A DNA stretch of 64,000 nucleotides from Halpernia sp048269545 (GTDB taxonomy: Bacteria > Bacteroidota > Bacteroidia > Flavobacteriales > Weeksellaceae): positions 186,001-250,000 of the forward strand of contig NZ_JBLXIJ010000001.1 in assembly GCF_048269545.1 (NCBI RefSeq), given 5' to 3'. Position numbers and translations under genes: made by a program. Below, piece after piece: positions 44,434 to 51,594 of the stretch. A model generated the notes under the pieces. That model made no database searches. It was not told where the DNA came from and was given only the letters and a program-made list of their open reading frames with translations. Position 1 is the first letter of the stretch. Each line of letters opens with the position of its first letter.

Positions 44434-45600
44434 ATGAAAAAATATTTTTTTCTATTCTCCGCGATTATTTTTCTGATGTTTACTTCTTGTAAAAAAACGG
44501 CAGTTGATTCTACAAATCTTAAAACTTTTCAGAGCAGTATAAATGATTTAGAATCTAGTTTAACTACAATTCGCCAGATTAAATTTAATGAAGCTTTATA
44601 CATCTTAAAAACATTTGGTGTAGAAGGAAATGATGATATTTCAAAATTAAAAGCGCTTTCAAAACTTTTGGAAGGTAAAAAAGTACCACAAATATTTGCA
44701 ATGGCAGATAAAGTAGCACAAGATAATAATGTAGAATGGAAAAGCAGTGGACCACCTTCTTTGGGTGAAATGAATATTTTTGGACCAGAAAACGCCACAG
44801 AAAAAGATCCAAACGAAATAGAAGCAAATTCACTTTCAATTACAACAACACCAATTGCAATAGATAGTATTTTAGGCGCAAAGGCTTTACAAATTGTTCC
44901 TCGTCTTTTAGATAATTCTGGAAAACCAATTTCATTTAAAAACGCGGCTTTAGAAACCATTTTGGAAGTTTCAAGTAATGGCAATAAATTATTAACTTCA
45001 AAAAATCTAATGCAAAATAATAACTTTAAAGGCTTTACTTTAAGATTTGCATCTCTTCCAAAAAATAAAATTACTGACGATAAAATTGAAATCAAAATTA
45101 CGGTTAAAAGTTCTAAGAAAACGTATCAAATGATAAAAACTGGAGTTCCTGTAAATACTAAATCTTTATTAGAACCTACGGTTATTAAGCCAGATTCCCT
45201 ACAAACAGCATCACAAAGTTCAGCTATTATTGATCCAAATTCAGCAACTACTCCATCCACAGTTACTGCAACAAATCCTAAAACAACTGTTCAGAAGTTT
45301 TTAAATAATCTGGGATCACAAAATCTCAAAGGAGCTTATGAAGTTTCCGACAACCCAAACTGGGGAAATTTTGATCAATTTTCAAATCCAAATTCCGGTT
45401 TCGGCGCAGTAAAAAATTTAAATGTAAATTCTATATCCGAAAAAAATAAGACAGATAATAATGCATCTGTAAATGCAAATTATAGCGTAACCGATAAAAA
45501 TGGAAATACCGTTGCATTAGATGTTACTTATGGGTTGAAAAATATAAACGGAACTTGGAAGATATCCAGTTATAAAATAAATTCATCTCAAAAAAAATAA
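44434..45600 (+). CDS. Lipoprotein of unknown function
   Basis: 388 residues. The signal ends MFTSC with Cys19, a lipobox. The middle part (about 30-250) is a beta-rich region with no motif I know. After a Ser/Thr/Pro linker (about 255-285), the C-terminal ~100 residues (TVQKFLNNLGSQNLKGAYEVSDNPNWG...GTWKISSYKI) look like an NTF2/DUF4878-type domain that is often found on lipoproteins. It stands alone after the act terminator and is probably exported. Function unknown. Confidence 0.75.
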   Translation: MKKYFFLFSAIIFLMFTSCKKTAVDSTNLKTFQSSINDLESSLTTIRQIKFNEALYILKTFGVEGNDDISKLKALSKLLEGKKVPQIFAMADKVAQDNNVEWKSSGPPSLGEMNIFGPENATEKDPNEIEANSLSITTTPIAIDSILGAKALQIVPRLLDNSGKPISFKNAALETILEVSSNGNKLLTSKNLMQNNNFKGFTLRFASLPKNKITDDKIEIKITVKSSKKTYQMIKTGVPVNTKSLLEPTVIKPDSLQTASQSSAIIDPNSATTPSTVTATNPKTTVQKFLNNLGSQNLKGAYEVSDNPNWGNFDQFSNPNSGFGAVKNLNVNSISEKNKTDNNASVNANYSVTDKNGNTVALDVTYGLKNINGTWKISSYKINSSQKK

Positions 45601-45679
45601 ACTATTTAATTTCATAAGTCCATAAAATTTTTTGGAAAAAATATTATTATGTTTAAATAGGAATTCAGAAAAATAAATA

Positions 45680-46195
45680 ATGAATAAACCTTTACATCAA
45701 TTTTTTACCAAAGACCATCAAAGAATTGATAAAATATTAAATAAGGCATTAGAAAATGCTGATGAAATAAATCCAAAATATTATCATCAATTCCGAACCC
45801 AATTATTACGGCATATAAAAATGGAAGAGAAAATACTCTTTCCTGCTGCAAAACTTGTAAATCTTGAAGTGATGCAAAAACTTATTCCCAGATATCGCCT
45901 TGAACATGGCGCATTAACTGCTTTAATGGTTCCGCCTCCTGATTTTAATTTAATAAAAGTCATAAAATATCTTTTGCAAAAACATGATTTTGCGGAAGAA
46001 GAAACCGGCGGGCTTTATGATGTTTGTGAAGCTTTAACTTCAAATCAAACCCAAGAGATTTTAGACCAACTTGCGGAGACAAAAGAAGTTCCAGTTCATC
46101 CAACCAATTCTGCTCCAATTGCACTAGAATCTGCAAAAAGAGCATTAATAAGAGCTGGTTATAATTATGATGAAATTCTACAGAACGCCTCTTAA
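45680..46195 (+). CDS. Hemerythrin-like domain protein
   Basis: 171 residues. Four-helix hemerythrin-type domain with candidate diiron ligands in KDHQRID (His14), RHIKMEEKILFPA (His and Glu), RLEHGAL and KHDFAEEE. The C-terminal ~50 residues (PTNSAPIALESAKRALIRAGYNYDEIL) lie outside the domain. Such proteins bind oxygen or nitric oxide or handle iron; the exact role is unclear. Separated from its neighbours by gaps of about 80 and 160 bases. Confidence 0.85.
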   Translation: MNKPLHQFFTKDHQRIDKILNKALENADEINPKYYHQFRTQLLRHIKMEEKILFPAAKLVNLEVMQKLIPRYRLEHGALTALMVPPPDFNLIKVIKYLLQKHDFAEEETGGLYDVCEALTSNQTQEILDQLAETKEVPVHPTNSAPIALESAKRALIRAGYNYDEILQNAS

Positions 46196-46303
46196 CTGAA
46201 GATATTTCTCTTAATCACATTTTAATTATGTTACTAAAAGAGAAAATAATTAAGATTAAAAAATAAAATAGATATTTATAATTTTTAATTTCAACTAAGT
46301 ATT

Positions 46304-46333
46304 TTGTAAATCGTTCAGAAACAATTAAATTTG
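46304..46333 (+). promoter_or_regulatory. Promoter of the TPR/ribH pair
   Basis: TTG (46304-46306) and TAAATTTG (46326-46333) are 19 bases apart, an ideal Bacteroidota promoter. The ATG at 46353 follows 19 bases past the -7 box. Confidence 0.7.
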
Positions 46334-46352
46334 CATTTCTATTTTAAAAATT

Positions 46353-47066
46353 ATGGCAAACAAGCAAAACAATAAAAAAGACCTTAAAACAAAAGAAGGG
46401 AAAGAAACCGTTGAGTTTTTTAAAGATTTAGATAAAGGTTCTTTAGATACAGAACGTTTTATAGAACGCTATGCAAAACCATTGAGTATTGTTTTTGGCA
46501 TCTTAATTATCGGAATTTTAGGTTATTTTGCTTATCAACAATTTATAATCGCACCCAAAAATGACGAAGCAACAAAAAGTTATTTAAGTGCTCAAAAAAG
46601 TTTATCCGAAGGAAAAAATGATCTTGCATTAGGCGGTAAAACTGCTGCAAATCCAGGTTTCATCGGAACTTATAATGAATATTCCGCAACTGCTGCTGGA
46701 AAATTATCCGCTTACAACGCAGGTCTTTTAGAATTTAAAGAAGGACATTATCAAAAAGCATATGATCTTTTAGATGATTTTAGCTCTGATAATAAAATTT
46801 TAGTAGCACTAAAATATGGTGCAATGGCTGATTGTCAAACAAATTTAAACAAAAATGATGACGCACTTTCTCTTTTAGACAAAGCGGCATCCGCTTCAGA
46901 TGATCCATATACAAGTTATTATTTTACAAGAAAAGCAGGTATTTTAGCTTTAGCTTTAAAGAAAAATGCAGATGCTAAAAAATATTTTTCCACTATTGAC
47001 GAAAAATATAAAGATTATGACAATGGCCAATCTGATGCACAAATTGAAATGACCAAGTATTATTAA
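46353..47066 (+). CDS. Membrane-anchored tetratricopeptide protein, YfgM-like
   Basis: 237 residues. Charged cytoplasmic N-terminus, one membrane helix (about 48-68, SIVFGILIIGILGYFAYQQF) and a periplasmic part with TPR-like helical pairs (YNAGLLEFKEGHYQKAYDLL, ALKYGAMADCQTNLNKNDDALSLLDKA, YFTRKAGILALALKKNADAKKYF). This is the layout of YfgM, which works with the periplasmic chaperone network. It is four bases upstream of ribH. Confidence 0.8.
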   Translation: MANKQNNKKDLKTKEGKETVEFFKDLDKGSLDTERFIERYAKPLSIVFGILIIGILGYFAYQQFIIAPKNDEATKSYLSAQKSLSEGKNDLALGGKTAANPGFIGTYNEYSATAAGKLSAYNAGLLEFKEGHYQKAYDLLDDFSSDNKILVALKYGAMADCQTNLNKNDDALSLLDKAASASDDPYTSYYFTRKAGILALALKKNADAKKYFSTIDEKYKDYDNGQSDAQIEMTKYY

Positions 47067-47069
47067 AAA

Positions 47070-47585
47070 ATGGCGACAGTAAATCTTTCAGATTATAAAT
47101 CCTTAAATATTACTAATGCCGATGAATACAACATCGGCATTGTGTTTTCTGAGTGGAATGATTTTATTACTTTCAATCTTCGTGATGCTACTTTGGAAAT
47201 TTTAGAAAAAGAAGGAGTAAAAAAAGAAAATATTAAATTATTTTCCGTTCCGGGTGCATTTGAACTAAATTTTGCAACAATGCAATTGTGCAAACAAGGT
47301 ACTTTTGATGCGGTAATTGCAATTGGTTGCGTCATTCGTGGAGAAACGCCGCATTTTGATTTCATTTGTGACGCAGTTGCACAAGGAATTAAAGATTGTA
47401 ATGTCTTCACAGAAGTTCCTGCTATTTTTTGCGTTTTAACTGATAATACTAAAGAACAATCTATCGCAAGAAGTGGCGGAAATCTTGGAAACAAAGGCGT
47501 AGAAGCTGCTGTTACTGCTTTAAAAATGATTGATTTCAAAAGAAAATTAAATCAAAAACCAACGCATATTGGTTTCGGAACTTAA
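47070..47585 (+). CDS. ribH: 6,7-dimethyl-8-ribityllumazine synthase
   Basis: 171 residues. Lumazine synthase condenses the two precursors of riboflavin's penultimate intermediate. Family blocks are IGIVFSEWNDFI, SVPGAFELNFA, AIGCVIRGETPHFDFICDAVAQGI and FCVLTDNTKEQSIARSGGNLGNKGVEAA. The enzyme assembles into 60-subunit shells or pentamers. It follows the TPR gene by three bases. Confidence 0.96.
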   Translation: MATVNLSDYKSLNITNADEYNIGIVFSEWNDFITFNLRDATLEILEKEGVKKENIKLFSVPGAFELNFATMQLCKQGTFDAVIAIGCVIRGETPHFDFICDAVAQGIKDCNVFTEVPAIFCVLTDNTKEQSIARSGGNLGNKGVEAAVTALKMIDFKRKLNQKPTHIGFGT

Positions 47586-47611
47586 TTAAATTAACTCAAA
47601 ATTTTAAACTA

Positions 47612-49690
47612 ATGTATTTAAACAAAATCAAGCCATTTCTTTATTTAGGCGCTTTTTATCTTTTAATTTCATTGGTTTTAAGATTTGTTTTTTTCTTTCA
47701 TCCAATCACAACAGCAAATTTTGCAATTTTAGAAAGTATTAAAATCATCTTTATTGGTTTCGTTAATGACATTTTCGTCTTCACTTTAGCAAGTTCAATT
47801 TTAGCACTTTATTTTCTTTTTCTTTCAAATTCAAAATATCAAAAACCTTACGGCTATCTAATTTTTGGTTTATTGGTCGCGCTTTTTCTCTATATTTGGT
47901 TGTCTCCAAGTAATATTATCAAACAATATGGCGGTTCACTCTTGGAAATAGCTTTAATATTTATTGGTCTAAAAACTTTTCTCTTCGGTTTAATGTTATT
48001 TCTACCAAAATACAGATTGAAAATCCGAAATTATCTTTATTTTTCAACCTTATTTCTTTATGTACTTTTAATTATTTTTAATGTTGTAAGTGAATATTTT
48101 TTCTGGAATGAATTCGGAGTTCGTTATAATTTTATTGCAGTAGATTATTTAATTTACACCAATGAAGTGATTGGAAATATAATGGAAAGTTATCCTATAA
48201 TCCCGCTTTTCAGTGTTATTTTAATCTTAACAATTGCTATAACTTGGCTTATTTACCGCAAAACAAAAGACAGTCTTTTAACTTTACCAAACTTTTTGCA
48301 AAAAATAATTTTATTGGTTTCTTTCATAATTTTATGTGGTTTAAGTTTGGGCGTTCTAAGTAAAACTTCAGAATTAAAATCGGAAAATATTTTTGCCACA
48401 GAAATTGAAGCAAACGGACTTCAAAAATTCTATTACGCATTCACGCACAATGAATTAGATTATTTTAAATTCTATAAAACTTTACCTCAAAAAACAGCAG
48501 AAAAAATATTTTTAGAACAATTCCAACCACCACAATTAATTCGCAATATTTCTTCTACCGAACCTGAATTAAAAAAGAATGTAGTATTAATTTCAATTGA
48601 AAGTCTTTCCGCAGATTTTATGGCACATTACGGAAATACAGAAAAAATCACACCTTTTCTGGATAGTTTGGCTAATAAATCTTTATTATTTACAAATCTT
48701 TATGCAACTGGAAATAGAACTGTTCGTGGTTTAGAAGCTTTAACGCTTTGTATTCCACCAACTGCGGGAGAAAGTGTGGTAAAAAGAGTCAATAATAAAA
48801 ATAAATTTTCCACTGGAAGTGTTTTTAAATCTAAAGGTTACAACGTAGATTTTCTTTACGGCGGTTACAGTTATTTTGATAATATGAAAGATTTTTTTGA
48901 AGGAAATGGTTACGGAATTGTAGATCGCGATAATTTTAAACCCGAAGAAATTACTTTTGCAAATGTTTGGGGCGTTTGTGATGAAGATATGGCGAGAAAA
49001 GCCATTCAATTTCAAAACCAAATAAGTAAAACTGGAAAACCATTTTTCAACCATTGGATGACCGTAAGTAATCATAGACCTTACACTTATCCTGAAGGAA
49101 AAATTGATATTCCGGGAGATGCAAAATCCCGTTCTGGCGGTGTAAAATATACAGATTATGCGCTCCGAAGATATTTTGCAATGGCAAAAAAACAATCTTG
49201 GTATAAAAATACTATTTTTGTAATCATCGCAGATCATTGCGCTTCAAGCGCCGGAAAAACGGAACTTCCGATGGATAAATACAGAATTCCGGCAATGATT
49301 TTTTCGGATGGCTTCATCCAACCACAAGAATTTAATAAAACCATGTCACAAATTGACGTGATGCCTACTCTTTTTGGTTTACTTAATTTTAATTATCAAT
49401 CTAAATTTTTAGGACAAAATATTTTTGAAACTTATTACCAACCAAGAGCTTATATTGCAACTTACCAAGATTTAGGTTTAATAAAAGACAATACTCTAAC
49501 GGTCATTTCGCCAAATGACAAAGTGAAACAATATCAATTGAAACTTCAATCTTCTAGTTTGCCAGAAAATTTCAAACTCTATTACGATGAAATTTTATTA
49601 AAAAATCCAAATCAAAAATTAGTTGATGAAACTGTAGCTGCATATCAATCTGCATCTTATTGGTTAAAAGAAAATAAACTGAATAAATAA
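47612..49690 (+). CDS. LTA-synthase-family membrane sulfatase (phosphoglycerol transferase-like)
   Basis: 692 residues. Five N-terminal membrane helices (about 7-240) are followed by a large periplasmic domain of the sulfatase/alkaline phosphatase fold. The likely nucleophile is Thr370 in TGNRTVRGLEAL; other metal-site segments are NVVLISIESLSADFM and the DHCASSAGK block. In Gram-positives this family makes lipoteichoic acid. In a Gram-negative the product is unknown; glycan or lipid decoration with phosphoglycerol or a related group is plausible. Confidence 0.85.
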   Translation: MYLNKIKPFLYLGAFYLLISLVLRFVFFFHPITTANFAILESIKIIFIGFVNDIFVFTLASSILALYFLFLSNSKYQKPYGYLIFGLLVALFLYIWLSPSNIIKQYGGSLLEIALIFIGLKTFLFGLMLFLPKYRLKIRNYLYFSTLFLYVLLIIFNVVSEYFFWNEFGVRYNFIAVDYLIYTNEVIGNIMESYPIIPLFSVILILTIAITWLIYRKTKDSLLTLPNFLQKIILLVSFIILCGLSLGVLSKTSELKSENIFATEIEANGLQKFYYAFTHNELDYFKFYKTLPQKTAEKIFLEQFQPPQLIRNISSTEPELKKNVVLISIESLSADFMAHYGNTEKITPFLDSLANKSLLFTNLYATGNRTVRGLEALTLCIPPTAGESVVKRVNNKNKFSTGSVFKSKGYNVDFLYGGYSYFDNMKDFFEGNGYGIVDRDNFKPEEITFANVWGVCDEDMARKAIQFQNQISKTGKPFFNHWMTVSNHRPYTYPEGKIDIPGDAKSRSGGVKYTDYALRRYFAMAKKQSWYKNTIFVIIADHCASSAGKTELPMDKYRIPAMIFSDGFIQPQEFNKTMSQIDVMPTLFGLLNFNYQSKFLGQNIFETYYQPRAYIATYQDLGLIKDNTLTVISPNDKVKQYQLKLQSSSLPENFKLYYDEILLKNPNQKLVDETVAAYQSASYWLKENKLNK

Positions 49691-49799
49691 TTTTATTTCA
49701 AATTCTCTATGATAAATTCTTTATAGTAATTGCAACATCTTTGCAACTTTACGACTTCACAACTGTAAGGAATAGCATCTTTTTAATAAACTAAACAAA

Positions 49800-49807
49800 T
49801 AATTTTG
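49800..49807 (+). promoter_or_regulatory. -7 box of the metallopeptidase gene
   Basis: TAATTTTG, a full TAnnTTTG match, lies 26 bases before the ATG at 49834. Confidence 0.4.
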
Positions 49808-49833
49808 TATTTTTAAATTCTAAAATTAAAATT

Positions 49834-50685
49834 ATGAGATGGACAAATGACAGTAGCGACAATGTTGATGATAGACGTGGCAAAGGTGGTGGAGCATTAG
49901 TTGGCGGCGGAATTGGAACTTTAATTATCGCTGCAATTGTTTTCTTTATGGGGGGAGATCCTTCTGCAATTTTAAATTCCGGAATGTCACAGCAATCTAC
50001 GCAAACCGAACAACGAGATTTAAACCCGCAAGAATTGAAAATGCGCCAGTTTGTAAAAATGGTGACTGGTGAAACAGAACAAACTTGGGCAGCTGAATTT
50101 CAGAAATTAGGATTGACTTATAGAAAACCACACGTTGTAATGTTTGAAGGCGTAACAAATTCCGGTTGTGGAACAGCGCAAGCTGCAATGGGTCCATTTT
50201 ATTGTCCCGCAGATGAAACCGTCTATATGGATATGAGTTTCTTCGGCGAAATGCAGCAAAAATTTGGCGCAAAAGTGACAGAATTTACCATCGCTTACGT
50301 GATGGCTCATGAAATCGGGCATCACGTGCAAACACTTTTAGGAACAACGCAGAAAGTAGATAAACTAAGAAATAGTGGAGCATATTCTGAAGCAGAAATG
50401 AATCGTGTTTCCGTTGCAACCGAACTTCAAGCAGATTTTTACGCCGGCGTTTGGGCAAAATTAACCGATCAAAGAGAACATATTTTAGAACCCGGCGATA
50501 TTCAAAGTGCAATGGATGCAGCGGCTGCAGTTGGCGATGATAATATCCAAAAAAGAAGTTTTGGTTATGTAAACCAAGAAGCTTTCACGCACGGAAGTTC
50601 TGCACAGAGACAAGAATGGTTTATGAAAGGATATAATACCGGAGATATTAAGCAAGGAGATACTTTTAATCAGCTTTTGAAATAA
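49834..50685 (+). CDS. Neutral zinc metallopeptidase, YpfJ family
   Basis: 283 residues. N-terminal polar part and one membrane helix (about 27-46, LVGGGIGTLIIAAIVFFMGG), a linker and a peptidase domain with HEIGHH (159-164), the HExxH zinc motif. Family-specific wording: GVTNSGCGTAQAAMGPFYCPADETVYMD and LQADFYAGVWA with the third metal ligand. FTHGSSAQRQEWFMKGYNTGD ends it. The substrate is unknown. A small membrane protein gene follows by five bases. Confidence 0.9.
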   Translation: MRWTNDSSDNVDDRRGKGGGALVGGGIGTLIIAAIVFFMGGDPSAILNSGMSQQSTQTEQRDLNPQELKMRQFVKMVTGETEQTWAAEFQKLGLTYRKPHVVMFEGVTNSGCGTAQAAMGPFYCPADETVYMDMSFFGEMQQKFGAKVTEFTIAYVMAHEIGHHVQTLLGTTQKVDKLRNSGAYSEAEMNRVSVATELQADFYAGVWAKLTDQREHILEPGDIQSAMDAAAAVGDDNIQKRSFGYVNQEAFTHGSSAQRQEWFMKGYNTGDIKQGDTFNQLLK

Positions 50686-50690
50686 TTATT

Positions 50691-50999
50691 ATGGAGAAAC
50701 AACACGCACTATTAATTCCGAGAGAAATACTTTTGCTAATGGCAATCGTTGGTTTTTTACTAACACTTTTTGGAGCTTTACTAAAAATAACTCATTGGTC
50801 TTTTGGACCATTAAATACTGATATTGCATTATCAGTTGGTGTAATTTTCAGTTTTATCACTTGGTTTGTTGTCCTTATAGATTTATTTAGAAATAAAATT
50901 CAAAGTAAACTAATCTGGATAATCGGAATGTTTTTAATGGGAAGTGTAATTTCTATTTTATATTTAATTTACCGTAAAAATTATGTAATTACTAAATAG
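50691..50999 (+). CDS. Small GldL-like membrane protein
   Basis: 102 residues with three membrane helices (about 13-34, 47-66, 74-92). The first carries FGALLKITHWSFGPLN, which resembles the N-terminal helix of GldL, the motor subunit of gliding motility/type IX secretion. It lacks the large cytoplasmic part of GldL, so it is not that protein itself. Directly follows the YpfJ-like gene (five bases), likely in the same transcript. Function unknown. Confidence 0.6.
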   Translation: MEKQHALLIPREILLLMAIVGFLLTLFGALLKITHWSFGPLNTDIALSVGVIFSFITWFVVLIDLFRNKIQSKLIWIIGMFLMGSVISILYLIYRKNYVITK

Positions 51000-51001
51000 T
51001 T

Positions 51002-51538
51002 TTATCTCAAATTTTTAAAAAACTCCCAAATCACAATTCCGCCACAAACACTCACATTTAAAGAATGTTTTGTGCCCAATTGAGGGATTTCCAGAAAATG
51101 GTCGTAAAGTGGAAGTGCATTTTCAGTTAAACCATCTACTTCATTTCCTAAAACCAAAGCATATTTTTGAGATTTTTCTATATTAAATTTATCTAATGAA
51201 ATGCTATTTGTTGTTTGTTCAATACCAATAATTTGATAATTTTCCGCTTTTAAATTCTTCAAACAATTTTCAATAAATTCTTCATAAACCCAATCCACAC
51301 TATCAGTTGCGCCCAAAGCGGCTTTGTGAATTTCCCGATGCGGCGGTTTTGGTGTAATGCCACACAAAATAATTTTCTCAACAATAAACGCATCCGAAGT
51401 TCTGAAAACCGCACCCACATTGTGCATACTTCGTACATCATCTAAAACTACGGTTAAAGGAATTTTTTTTATTTCCTTAAAAGTTTCTACATCAATCCGT
51501 CCAAGTTCTTCCAATTTCAATTTCTGCGTAGGCTGCAT
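51002..51538 (-). CDS. TrmH/SpoU family RNA 2'-O-methyltransferase
   Basis: 178 residues from ATG 51538. SPOUT methyltransferase with motif 1 VVLDDVRSMHNVGAVFRTSDAF, motif 2 ALVLGNEVDGL and motif 3 IPQLGTKHSLNVSVCGGIVIWE. It modifies a ribose in tRNA or rRNA; the target is not readable from sequence. Longer frames to 51586/51589 exist, but the -7 box TAATTTTG on the minus strand (51554-51561) lies between them and 51538. Its C-terminus ends two bases from the preceding gene, which is convergent. Confidence 0.88.
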   Translation of the reverse strand: MQPTQKLKLEELGRIDVETFKEIKKIPLTVVLDDVRSMHNVGAVFRTSDAFIVEKIILCGITPKPPHREIHKAALGATDSVDWVYEEFIENCLKNLKAENYQIIGIEQTTNSISLDKFNIEKSQKYALVLGNEVDGLTENALPLYDHFLEIPQLGTKHSLNVSVCGGIVIWEFFKNLR

Positions 51539-51544
51539 TTTTCG

Positions 51545-51561
51545 TATTTTTGACAAAATTA
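51545..51561. promoter_or_regulatory. Divergent -7 boxes between the TrmH-type gene and mutS
   Basis: Plus strand TATTTTTG (51545-51552) points to mutS and minus strand TAATTTTG (51554-51561) points to the methyltransferase gene. The two boxes are one base apart, so the two promoters should not be occupied at once. The mutS side lies 42 bases before its ATG. Confidence 0.4.
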
Positions 51562-51594
51562 AGTTTTTAAACCTAAAAAATTCCATCAAATTTA

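Noticed and set aside
46205..46245. TTTCTCTT / AAGAGAAA arms after the hemerythrin gene
   Set aside because: Loop of about 25 bases and no T run; not a convincing terminator.
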